A DNA stretch of 64,000 nucleotides. It comes from Paracoccaceae bacterium. GTDB lineage: Bacteria; Pseudomonadota; Alphaproteobacteria; Rhodobacterales; Rhodobacteraceae. The notes under the pieces were generated by a model. It did not search any database. It was not told the DNA's origin and saw only the letters and a list, made by a program, of their open reading frames with translations. Location of the stretch: NCBI GenBank assembly GCA_030697175.1, contig JAUYQR010000009.1, forward strand, positions 62,001 to 126,000. The letters are read 5' to 3'. Positions 35,716 through 43,327 of this stretch are shown here, one piece after another. Each line of letters opens with the position of its first letter. The first letter of the stretch is position 1. The position numbers and the translations under genes were made by a program.

Positions 35716-36678
35716 CTAGGCGCGAAGGCTGCCGGGGGGCCGGCCGAACCTTGCCTTGAAGGCGCGGGAGAGGGTGGCGGGGCTGGAAAAGCCGGTGCGG
35801 AGCGCGATGTCGGCGAGCGGGTGTTTCGTGTCGGTCAGGAGGCGGCGGGCGGCGGCGAGGCGGAGGCTGAGGGCGTAGGCGCCCGGCGTCAGGCCGAGGC
35901 TTTCACGGAACAGGGTTTCGAGGCGGCGGGGGGTGAGGTTCACGGCTTTGGCGATGCTGGCGACGGGGTGGGGGGCGTCGAGCGTGGCCTCCATCAGGGC
36001 TGTGGCGCGGGCGACACGGGGGTCCAGGCTCGGGTCTTGCGCCTCGGGGGCGATCTGGGGTTCGGAGCCTTTGCGGTGCGTGGCGAGGAAGCTGGCGGCG
36101 ACCTGGCGGGCGAGGGCGGCGCCGTGGCGGGCACGGATGAGGTGGAGCATGAAATCGGTGGCGGCCGCCGCACCGCCGATCGTGGCGCGGTTGCGGTCGA
36201 TCACGTAGCGGTCGGGGAGGACCGTGGTTTCGGGGTGCGCGGCGGCGAGGTCTTCGAGGTCTTCCCAGTGCACGGTGGCGCGGTAGCCGTCGAGGAGGCC
36301 CGCGCGGGCCATCACCCAGGGGGCCGCGTCGATGCCGCCGACAAGCTGGAAGCGTGGGGCGATGCGGCGGAGGTCGCGGATCAGGGGGCGGGTGGCGACC
36401 TCGTTGAGACGGTAGCCGGCGATGACGATCAGGGCATCGGCACCGGTGGCATGGGCGAGGGGGCCGGTGGAAGGAAGCTCGATGCCGCAGGTGAGGGGGA
36501 CGGGCGCGCCGTCGGGGGTGACGACGCGCCAGCGGCAGGCCTCATGCCCGAGGTGGCGGTTGGCGCTGCGCAGGGGGTCGAGGGCGGAGGCGACCTCGAG
36601 GATCGAGGCTTGCGGCAGCACGAACAGGGCGATGGTCAGGGGGCCGGTCGCGGGGGCGAAGAGTGCGTTTTCCGTCAT
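35716..36678 (-). CDS. GlxA/CdhR-like AraC-family transcriptional regulator
   Basis: A 320-residue regulator: an N-terminal class I glutamine amidotransferase-like (DJ-1/PfpI) domain (IALFVLPQASILEVASALDP, ADALIVIAGYR, GGIDAAPWVMARAGLLDGYR) and a C-terminal AraC DNA-binding domain (SIAKAVNLTPRRLETLFRES and PLADIALRTGFSSPATLSRA). CdhR, the carnitine dehydrogenase regulator of Pseudomonas, has this architecture and sits beside cdhC and cdhA homologues, as this gene does. It diverges from cdhC across 70 bases, so it likely controls that promoter. The inducer is presumably carnitine or a breakdown product; by analogy only. Confidence 0.85.
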   Translation of the reverse strand: MTENALFAPATGPLTIALFVLPQASILEVASALDPLRSANRHLGHEACRWRVVTPDGAPVPLTCGIELPSTGPLAHATGADALIVIAGYRLNEVATRPLIRDLRRIAPRFQLVGGIDAAPWVMARAGLLDGYRATVHWEDLEDLAAAHPETTVLPDRYVIDRNRATIGGAAAATDFMLHLIRARHGAALARQVAASFLATHRKGSEPQIAPEAQDPSLDPRVARATALMEATLDAPHPVASIAKAVNLTPRRLETLFRESLGLTPGAYALSLRLAAARRLLTDTKHPLADIALRTGFSSPATLSRAFKARFGRPPGSLRA

Positions 36679-36748
36679 GGGGATTTCGTAAAGTGCAAAG
36701 CGCGGGCTGGCAAGCAGCGTAATGTGGGCAGGGTAGAGGAGACACCCC

Positions 36749-37660
36749 ATGCCGCTGACCATGAACCGTGAGGTTTTCATCACCTGTGCCGTGACCGGAT
36801 CGGGCGGCACGCAGGACCGCTCGCCCCATGTGCCGCGCAGCCCCAGGCAGATTGCCGAAAGCGCGATTGCGGCGGCGAAGGCGGGGGCGGCGGTGGTGCA
36901 TTGCCATGTGCGCGATCCGGAGACGGGGAAACCCAGCCGCAAGCTGGAGTATTACCGCGAGGTGACGGAGCGGATCAGGGACAGCGACACCGATGTGGTC
37001 TTGAACCTGACGGCGGGGATGGGGGGCGACATCTACTTCGAAAGCACCGAGGAGATGGTCGCAGGCCCGCGCTCCGACATGGCGGGGGCGGAGGAGCGGG
37101 TGGCGCATGTGGTGGAGTGCCGCCCGGAGATCTGCACGCTGGACTGCGGCACGATGAACTTCAACGAGGCCGACTATGTGATGGTCAACACCCCCGGCAT
37201 GCTGCGCGACATGGCGCGGCGGATGACGGCGGCGGGGGTGCGGATCGAGATCGAGGCATTCGACACCGGGCATCTGTGGCTGGCGAAGGAGCTGGTGCGG
37301 GAGGGCGTGATCCCCGAGCCGGTGCTGGTGCAACTGTGCATGGGCGTGCCGTGGGGCGCGCCGGATGACCTGAACACCTTCATGGCGATGGTGAACAATG
37401 TGCCGGCGGGTTGGCACTGGTCGGCATTTTCGCTGGGCCGCAACGAGATGGCCTATGCGGCGGCGGCGACGCTGGCAGGGGGCAACGTGCGGGTCGGGCT
37501 GGAGGACAACCTGTGGCTGGAGAAGGGCGTGCTTGCGACCAACGCGCAACTGGTGGAGCGGGCGGCAACCATCGTGGAGAACATGGGCGCGCGGGTGATC
37601 ACCCCGGCGGAAGTGCGGGCGCGGCTGAAGCTGGAAAAGCGGGCTCCGGTAGCGAAGTGA
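36749..37660 (+). CDS. cdhC: BKACE/DUF849 beta-keto acid cleavage enzyme, likely 3-dehydrocarnitine cleavage (CdhC-like)
   Basis: A 303-residue TIM-barrel zinc enzyme. REVFITCAVTGSGGTQDRSP, AAVVHCHVRDPETGKPSRKL (HxH zinc ligands) and VRVGLEDNLWLEKGVLATN are family motifs. BKACE enzymes condense a beta-keto acid with acetyl-CoA and cleave it; the dehydrocarnitine members give betainyl-CoA plus acetoacetate. Adjacency to the CdhR-like regulator and the carnitine dehydrogenase makes that substrate likely. GAGGAG precedes the ATG by about eight bases. The stop is overlapped by a GTG opening a small membrane frame. Confidence 0.87.
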   Translation: MPLTMNREVFITCAVTGSGGTQDRSPHVPRSPRQIAESAIAAAKAGAAVVHCHVRDPETGKPSRKLEYYREVTERIRDSDTDVVLNLTAGMGGDIYFESTEEMVAGPRSDMAGAEERVAHVVECRPEICTLDCGTMNFNEADYVMVNTPGMLRDMARRMTAAGVRIEIEAFDTGHLWLAKELVREGVIPEPVLVQLCMGVPWGAPDDLNTFMAMVNNVPAGWHWSAFSLGRNEMAYAAAATLAGGNVRVGLEDNLWLEKGVLATNAQLVERAATIVENMGARVITPAEVRARLKLEKRAPVAK

Positions 37661-38017
37661 CCAACCTGTGGTTCCGGGCCGCATTGGGTGCCGCTGTCCT
37701 TGCCCTGGCGGCTTACCACCAGGCTGCAGAGCCGGGGTCGCCGATCTGGCTGGGTGCCTTGCTGGTGATGGTCTTGGCCTCCGGTTCGCTGGCCTCTGCG
37801 AGGCCGGCGGGTCTTTCGGCCGGAGGCGCGGCAGTTGAGCGTCCTTGGGAAGGACTGAAGGTCCAGGCTGCACGCCCTGTCATGGTCGTCGCGGCCTTCT
37901 GCCTGCCGGGGACCTGGGTTGGGCGCCGGTTCAGGAAGCGCGCTTCGGCGGCATTACCGTTTCGCGGTGTTCGTCGGGCTGCAAGTCATCGTCTTGGTCC
38001 GGGCGGCGCGGAGCTGA
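37657..38017 (+). pseudogene. possible frameshifted small membrane protein gene
   Basis: GTG 37657 overlaps the cdhC stop (GTGA) and opens a coding-like frame with two hydrophobic segments (FRAALGAAVLALAAYHQ and PIWLGALLVMVLASGSLAS). Near 37940-37960 this frame loses its character. A different frame then reads RRHYRFAVFVGLQVIVLVRA followed by RS and a stop at 38015-38017. The simplest reading is a one-base frameshift in a 110-120 residue membrane protein, either real decay or a sequencing error. The original frame has no stop until 38463, which is clearly artefactual. Family not recognised. Confidence 0.35.
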
Positions 38018-38101
38018 CCAGAGGTCAGCAATCAGCGCGCGGGTTGGCGCGGTCCAGGATGTGGGTCAGGCCCGGTTGGGCGCAGAACTGTGAGGGTATT
38101 G

Positions 38102-38437
38102 ATGGATGTGCTTATGACCATGCTGCTGGTGATGCTGGGTCTCTACCTTGCGCCTCAGGCAGCGGTGAACCTGCGCTGGCTGGTCGGGGTTGCGGCGGCG
38201 TTGACCGCAGCGGGGCTGATCGCGTGGTTTGGCTGGGCGGAACGGCAACCCTCTTCCTACGGATCGGGGGTTGCGGGGTTGCTGGTCCTGATGGCCGCAG
38301 GGGCTGCGGGGCTTGGCGTTCTGGTGCGGGCGCTGGTGCTTTGGCGCGGCTGGCAGGGACGATGGGTGGGCCTGGCCGTCGCGCTCGGGGCGGGGCTGAT
38401 CCTGGCGGCGCTGGCCTGGATTTTCGAGGCGGTTTGA
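38102..38437 (+). CDS. small hypothetical membrane protein
   Basis: A 111-residue protein with four hydrophobic segments: LMTMLLVMLGLYLAPQ, WLVGVAAALTAAGLIAWFGW, GVAGLLVLMAAGAAGLGVLV and WVGLAVALGAGLILAALAWI. The ATG at 38102 lies five bases after GAGGG; a GTG at 38090 would add four residues. It stands between cdhC and the carnitine dehydrogenase gene, 31 bases before the latter, so it is probably in the same transcript. I do not recognise the family; a transport accessory or structural role is conjecture. Confidence 0.7.
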   Translation: MDVLMTMLLVMLGLYLAPQAAVNLRWLVGVAAALTAAGLIAWFGWAERQPSSYGSGVAGLLVLMAAGAAGLGVLVRALVLWRGWQGRWVGLAVALGAGLILAALAWIFEAV

Positions 38438-38468
38438 CGCCCGACCACGACATGAGGAGATGACCAAC

Positions 38469-39926
38469 ATGGCACGGAAAGCGGCAATCATTGGTGGCGG
38501 CGTTATCGGCGGGGGCTGGACGGCACGGTTCGTGCTGAACGGCTGGGACGTGGCGGTGTTCGACCCCGGACCGGACGCGGAACGCAATGTGGCGATCATG
38601 CTGGCCAATGCCCGCCTTGCGGTGCCCGCGCTGTCGGATGTGCCGATGCCGCCCGAAGGCCGGGTGAGCTTTGCGGCGACAATGGCCGAGGCGCTGGAGG
38701 GCGCGGAATATGTGCAGGAAAGCGTGTCGGAGCGGCTGGATCTGAAGCATCGGGTCTATGCCCAGATGCAGCAGGCCAACCCCGATATCCTGATCGGGTC
38801 GTCGACCAGCGGCATCAAGGCGGTCGATCTGCAAAAGGGCGCGGTCAACCCTGCCAACATCATCGTGGCGCACCCGTTCACCCCGGTTTACCTGCTGCCT
38901 TTGTGCGAGATTTCGGCCTCGGCCGCCAACACTCCCGAGGTCATCAAGCGCACCGTCGGGATCGTGACCGATATCGGCATGTTCCCCCTGGTGATGCGCA
39001 AGGAGATCGACGCCTTCATCGGCAGCCGGTTCCTTGAGGCGGTATGGCGCGAGGCGCTGTGGATGCTGAAGGACGGTGTGGCGACCACCGAGGAAATCGA
39101 CGACGCGATCCGCATGAGCTTTGGCCTGCGCTGGGCGCAGATGGGCCTCTTCGAGAATTACCGCATCGCCGGCGGCGAAGCCGGGATGCGGCATTTCATG
39201 GCGCAGTTCGGGCCGTGCCTGAAATGGCCGTGGACCAAGCTGACCGATGTGCCGGAGTTCAACGACGAGCTGGTCGATCTGGTGGCGGGGCAGTCGGACG
39301 CGCAATCAGGGCACATGCCGATCCGTGATCTGGAACGGCTGCGCGACCAGAACCTTGTGGGCATCCTGCGATCCCTGAAAGAGCGCAATGTCGGCGCGGG
39401 CAAGGTGCTGCGCGAGCATGACGCGCGCCGGGCCGCGGCGTTTCATGCCGGGGAGTTGGCCGGCACGCCGCTGAAGATGGCGGAGGTGCAGGTGCTGCCC
39501 TCGTGGATCGACTACAACGGCCACATGACGGAAAGCCGGTATCTGTTCTGCGCGTCGGAGGTGGCGGATGCCTTCCTGCGGCTGATCGGCGCGGACATGG
39601 ATTATGTGGCGGGCGGACATTCCTACTATACGGCGGAAAGTCTGGTGCGGCATGTCGGCGAGGCAAGGCTGGGCGACCGGCTGACCGGGACGCTGCAGGT
39701 GATCAAGGCGGATGAAAAGCGGCTGCATCATTTCATCACGCTGAAGCGCGGCGATGCGGTGGTGGCGACGGTCGAGCAGATGTGCCTGCACGTCGACATG
39801 AAGGCCGGCAAGGCCTGCGCGGCGGCGCCCGAAGTGCTGGCGAAGTTGTTGCCGATTGCGGCGGCACATGCGGGCTTGCCGGCACCGGAGGGGTTGGGCC
39901 GGTTCGTCGGCCAGAGGAGGGCGTGA
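38469..39926 (+). CDS. lcdH: L-carnitine 3-dehydrogenase fused to a thioesterase
   Basis: A 485-residue two-domain enzyme. Residues 1-320 are a 3-hydroxyacyl-CoA-dehydrogenase-like NAD domain (AAIIGGGVIGGGWTARFVLN, GSSTSGIKAVDLQKGAVNP, AHPFTPVYLLPLCEI), as in carnitine dehydrogenases. From about residue 335 a hotdog thioesterase follows (VLPSWIDYNGHMTESRYLF, Asp and His/Tyr typical of 4HBT). The first domain oxidises carnitine to 3-dehydrocarnitine; the second resembles CdhB and should hydrolyse betainyl-CoA to glycine betaine. GAGGAG at 38454-38459 favours ATG 38469 over the touching ATG 38460. TGATG overlap with the next gene. Confidence 0.9.
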   Translation: MARKAAIIGGGVIGGGWTARFVLNGWDVAVFDPGPDAERNVAIMLANARLAVPALSDVPMPPEGRVSFAATMAEALEGAEYVQESVSERLDLKHRVYAQMQQANPDILIGSSTSGIKAVDLQKGAVNPANIIVAHPFTPVYLLPLCEISASAANTPEVIKRTVGIVTDIGMFPLVMRKEIDAFIGSRFLEAVWREALWMLKDGVATTEEIDDAIRMSFGLRWAQMGLFENYRIAGGEAGMRHFMAQFGPCLKWPWTKLTDVPEFNDELVDLVAGQSDAQSGHMPIRDLERLRDQNLVGILRSLKERNVGAGKVLREHDARRAAAFHAGELAGTPLKMAEVQVLPSWIDYNGHMTESRYLFCASEVADAFLRLIGADMDYVAGGHSYYTAESLVRHVGEARLGDRLTGTLQVIKADEKRLHHFITLKRGDAVVATVEQMCLHVDMKAGKACAAAPEVLAKLLPIAAAHAGLPAPEGLGRFVGQRRA

Positions 39927-41089
39927 TGGATTTCGGGCTTTCCGACGAACAGCGGATGATCGTCGAGACGACGCGCGCGTTTGTCGAGACGGAGCTTTAC
40001 CCGCATGAGCTGGCGGTGGAGCGGTCGGGCGTGCTGCCGCTGGAGCTGATCCGCGAGCTGCAACAAAAGGCGATGGCGGCGGGGCTTTATGCCGCCAACA
40101 TGCCGGTGGACCTGGGCGGCGCGGGCCTCGATACGCTGTCGTGGCTCTTGTATGAAAAGGAGCTGGGGCGGGCCAACTATGCGCTGCACTGGACCTGCGT
40201 GGCGCGGCCGTCGAACATTCTGCTGGCCGGCAATGCCGACCAGCGGGAACGGTATCTGATGCCCTGCATCCGGGGCGAGACCTGGGATTGCCTGGCGATG
40301 ACCGAACCGGGGGCCGGGTCGGACCTGCGGGGGATGAAGGCCTCGGCCCGGCAGGATGGCGGGGATTGGGTGCTGAACGGGACCAAGCATTTCATCAGCC
40401 ATGCGGACCTGGCGGGATTTGCCATCGTGTTCATGGCGTCGGGCGAGGAGGAAACACCGCGCGGGGTGAAGAAGCTGATCACGGCGTTTTTCGTCGACAA
40501 GGGCACGCCCGGGTTCACGGTGCGCGAAGGCTACCGCAACGTCAGCCACCGCGGCTACACCAACGCCGTGCTGGAGTTCGACGACTGCCGGGTGCCGGCG
40601 GCGAATGTGCTGGGCGAGGTGCACAAGGGGTTCGAGGTGGCGAACTCGTGGCTTGGCGCTACGCGGTTGCAGGTGGCCTCGACCTGCCTTGGCCGGGCGG
40701 AACGGGCGCTGGCGCTGGCGGTGGCCTATGCGGCGGACAGGAAGCAGTTCGGGCAGGCGATCGGCAAGTTCCAGGGCGTGTCGTTCAAGTTGGCCGATAT
40801 GGCGATGGAGTTGAAGGCGGCGGAGTTGCTGACCCGCGAGGCCGCGTGGAAATACGATCAGGGCAGCGTGACCGAAGCCGACATGGCGATGGCCAAGCTG
40901 AAGGCCACCGAAGTGCTGGCGATGGTCGCCGACGAGGCGATCCAGATCCACGGCGGCATGGGGCTGATGGACGAGTTGCCGCTGGAGCGGATCTGGCGGG
41001 ATTCGCGGGTCGAGAGGATCTGGGAAGGCACAAGCGAGATACAGCGGCACATCATCAGCCGCGAACTCTTGAGGGCGGTGGGGGGCTGA
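39926..41089 (+). CDS. acyl-CoA dehydrogenase, candidate gamma-butyrobetainyl-CoA dehydrogenase
   Basis: A 387-residue acyl-CoA dehydrogenase of normal length: MTEPGAGSDLRGMKASARQD and VLNGTKHFISHADLAGF bind FAD, RKQFGQAIGKFQGVSFKLAD is the second signature, and the catalytic Glu lies in RIWEGTSEIQRHI. The ATG overlaps the lcdH stop and follows GAGGAGG. Between carnitine dehydrogenase and the CoA synthetase/CaiD genes, oxidation of gamma-butyrobetainyl-CoA to crotonobetainyl-CoA fits best, but this is inferred from context; a short-branched acyl substrate is the alternative. Confidence 0.88.
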   Translation: MDFGLSDEQRMIVETTRAFVETELYPHELAVERSGVLPLELIRELQQKAMAAGLYAANMPVDLGGAGLDTLSWLLYEKELGRANYALHWTCVARPSNILLAGNADQRERYLMPCIRGETWDCLAMTEPGAGSDLRGMKASARQDGGDWVLNGTKHFISHADLAGFAIVFMASGEEETPRGVKKLITAFFVDKGTPGFTVREGYRNVSHRGYTNAVLEFDDCRVPAANVLGEVHKGFEVANSWLGATRLQVASTCLGRAERALALAVAYAADRKQFGQAIGKFQGVSFKLADMAMELKAAELLTREAAWKYDQGSVTEADMAMAKLKATEVLAMVADEAIQIHGGMGLMDELPLERIWRDSRVERIWEGTSEIQRHIISRELLRAVGG

Positions 41090-41098
41090 ACCGGCCGG

Positions 41099-41145
41099 AG
41101 CGGGGGCCAGCCCCCGCACCCCCGGGATATTTGAAAACAGAAGAA
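41099..41145 (+). repeat. dispersed element with GC hairpin, plus-oriented arm
   Basis: AGCGGGGGCCAGCCCCCGC plus ACCCCCGGGATATTTGAA and AACAGAAGAAG, nearly as at 35667-35714. An inverted copy lies at 41270-41315. Confidence 0.7.
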
Positions 41146-41224
41146 GCAACGAAATGTTAACTTCGAATCGTCAGTCTGAGATCACGGTACAGGCGGGGAC
41201 GCCGATGACCGTAACGGGAGAAGG

Positions 41225-41262
41225 CGCCTCGTCTGGCTGGTCCGGACGGGGCGTTTCTGTCT
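41225..41262 (+). terminator. intrinsic-terminator-like hairpin upstream of the acyl-CoA synthetase
   Basis: CGCCTCGTC (41225-41233) pairs over nine positions, one G-T, with GACGGGGCG (41245-41253) around an 11-base loop, followed by TTTCTGTCTT. It sits between the acyl-CoA dehydrogenase and the synthetase on the plus strand, inside the pair of inverted repeat arms. It could end the upstream transcript, act as an attenuator for the synthetase-caiD part, or end a small RNA. Confidence 0.55.
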
Positions 41263-41269
41263 TCAACCC

Positions 41270-41315
41270 TTTCTTCTGTTCCCAAATATCCCGGGGTCCG
41301 GGGCAGCGCCCCGGC
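41270..41315 (-). repeat. dispersed element, inverted arm
   Basis: On the minus strand this reads CCCGCCGGGGCGCTGCCCCG, then GACCCCGGGATATTTGGG and AACAGAAGAAA, an inverted copy of 41118-41145. Together the two arms frame about 125 bases containing the hairpin at 41225-41262. Confidence 0.7.
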
Positions 41316-41341
41316 GGGTTCCGCCGGGCCGGAGGCCGGAA

Positions 41342-43327
41342 ATGATGCGCCTCGACCGCCTCCTCCGCCCGCGCCACATTGCTGTCCTGGGGGCCGGCTG
41401 GGCGCTGAACGTCATCGAGCAATGCCGCAAGATGGGCTTCGCAGGTCAGGTCTGGCCGGTGCATCCGACCAAGGCGGACGTGGGTGGCCTGCGCGCCTAT
41501 GCCAGTCTCGCGGACCTGCCGGAGCCGCCGGATGCGACCTTTGTTGGCGTCAACCGCTTTGCGACGCTGGAGGTCGTGGCGGAGCTGGCAGCGATGGGGG
41601 CCGGCGGGGCGATCTGCTTTGCCTCGGGTTGGACCGAGGCGGGGGAGGCGGGGTTGCAGGACCGGCTGGTTGCCGCGGCGGGGGACATGCCGATCCTTGG
41701 GCCGAATTGCTATGGGGTAATCAATTACCTTGACGGCGCGCTTCTGTGGCCGGATCAGCATGGCGGGGTGAGGGTCGACACGGGCGTGGCGCTGGTCAGC
41801 CAGTCGTCGAACATCGTGATCAACATGGGGATGCAAGCCCGCGGCCTGCCGGTGGCCTATGTGGCGTGCCTTGGCAATGCGGCGGTGGTGGGCCTGGCCG
41901 AGTTGACGGGTGCGCTGCTGGATGATCCGCGGGTGACGGCGGTCGGGCTTTACATCGAGGGGATCGACGATGCCCCTGCTTTCGCCGCGCTGGCCGAAAA
42001 GGCGCGGGCCTTTGGCAAGGGCATGGTCGCGATCAAGTCGGGCAAGACCGAGTTGAGCCGAACTGCGGCGGCCAGTCACACCGCGTCGCTGGCGGGGGGT
42101 GGGGCTGCGTCCAGTGCCTTTCTGCGCCAGATCGGGGTAGCGGAGGTGAACACGCCGTCGGAGCTGATCGAGACGCTGAAGATCTTCCATGTTCACGGCC
42201 CGCAGATCGGGCGGCGCCTGTGTTCGCTGTCCTGTTCCGGGGGCGAGGCCGGGTTGGTTGCGGATCTGGCGGCGCCGTTCGGGATCGACTTTCCGCCCGT
42301 GCCGCAGGCGACGCATGACCGGCTGCTTGCGGTGCTGGGCGAGCTTCCGACGATCTCTAACCCGTTGGATTACCATACCTTCATCTGGGGTGACGGGCCG
42401 AAGACGACGGAGGTCTTTTCAGCGATGCTGGAGGCCTATGACGCGGGCATCTACATCATCGACGCGCCTCGGGCGGACCGGTGTGACCCGTCAGGGTATG
42501 ATCCGGCCTTTGCGGCGATCATCGCGGCGCAGCAGGCGACGGGGAAGATCGCGTTTCCGGTGGCGTCGATGGCCGAGAACTTTGGCGAGGCGCGGGTCGC
42601 GGCGATGATGCGCGAGGGGGTTTGCGCGCTTTTGGGCCTTGAGACGGCGCTGGCGGCGATCCGGGCAGCGCAGACGGAGCCGGGTCTGCCGGGGTGGCGG
42701 CCGGTGGCGGCGGAGCCCGCGCGCGAGACGGTGATGCTGTCGGAGGCCGAGGGCAAGGCGCTGTTGGCGGCGGCGGGGTTGGCGGTGCCGCGTTCGGCCG
42801 TAGCGACGACGATTGCCGGGCTGGACGTGGCGGGGTTGGCCGCGCCTTATGCCTTGAAGGGGCTGGGCTTCGCGCACAAGACCGAGGCGGGGGCGGTTCG
42901 GCTTGACCTTGCGTCGCTGGACGGGCAGGCGGAGATGCCGGGGGCCTCGGGCTATCTGGTCGAGGAGATGGTGACGGGGGCGGTGGCGGAAGTGCTGCTG
43001 GGCCTGCGCCGCGACCCGGTTTACGGCGTGACGCTGACGCTTGGCATGGGCGGGGTGACGGCGGAGGTTCTGGCCGATACGGTGACGCTGGTGCTGCCGG
43101 TGGCCGAGGCGCAGGTGCTGGAGGCGGCGCGGGGGTTGCGGCTGTGGCCTTTGCTGGACGGGTATCGCGGGCGGCCGAAGGCGGACATGGCGGCGGTCGC
43201 GGCGATGGCGGTGCGGCTGGGCGATTTGATGCTGGCGGATGCGAGCCTTGAGGAGATCGAGATCAACCCGGTCATGGTGCGGGAAACCGGCGCCGTGGCG
43301 GTCGATGCATTGGTGAGGAGAGCGTGA
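41342..43327 (+). CDS. ADP-forming (NDP-type) acyl-CoA synthetase
   Basis: A 661-residue fused acyl-CoA ligase of the acetate-CoA ligase (ADP-forming) superfamily. N-terminal CoA-binding Rossmann domain (RPRHIAVLGAGWALNVIEQC), then ligase domains with AIKSGKTELSRTAAASHTAS-like sequence in which the SHTASLAG His is the phosphorylated residue. A C-terminal ATP-grasp domain starts near residue 465 (ETVMLSEAEGKALLAAAGLA, YALKGLGFAHKTEAGAVRL). It would link an acid to CoA using ATP with release of ADP and Pi. It is coupled to caiD by TGATG, so its substrate is probably gamma-butyrobetaine, crotonobetaine or carnitine. AMP-forming CaiC does this job in enterobacteria; that difference is notable. 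Confidence 0.9.
   Translation: MMRLDRLLRPRHIAVLGAGWALNVIEQCRKMGFAGQVWPVHPTKADVGGLRAYASLADLPEPPDATFVGVNRFATLEVVAELAAMGAGGAICFASGWTEAGEAGLQDRLVAAAGDMPILGPNCYGVINYLDGALLWPDQHGGVRVDTGVALVSQSSNIVINMGMQARGLPVAYVACLGNAAVVGLAELTGALLDDPRVTAVGLYIEGIDDAPAFAALAEKARAFGKGMVAIKSGKTELSRTAAASHTASLAGGGAASSAFLRQIGVAEVNTPSELIETLKIFHVHGPQIGRRLCSLSCSGGEAGLVADLAAPFGIDFPPVPQATHDRLLAVLGELPTISNPLDYHTFIWGDGPKTTEVFSAMLEAYDAGIYIIDAPRADRCDPSGYDPAFAAIIAAQQATGKIAFPVASMAENFGEARVAAMMREGVCALLGLETALAAIRAAQTEPGLPGWRPVAAEPARETVMLSEAEGKALLAAAGLAVPRSAVATTIAGLDVAGLAAPYALKGLGFAHKTEAGAVRLDLASLDGQAEMPGASGYLVEEMVTGAVAEVLLGLRRDPVYGVTLTLGMGGVTAEVLADTVTLVLPVAEAQVLEAARGLRLWPLLDGYRGRPKADMAAVAAMAVRLGDLMLADASLEEIEINPVMVRETGAVAVDALVRRA

Noticed and set aside
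37411-38463. Plus-strand frame of 350 codons crossing from cdhC to lcdH
   Set aside because: It runs antiphase through CdhC and the four-helix protein, and only about 37657-37950 has coding character.
41154-41345. 63-codon open frame in the gap before the acyl-CoA synthetase
   Set aside because: It spans the hairpin and the inverted repeat arm, with no convincing ribosome site.
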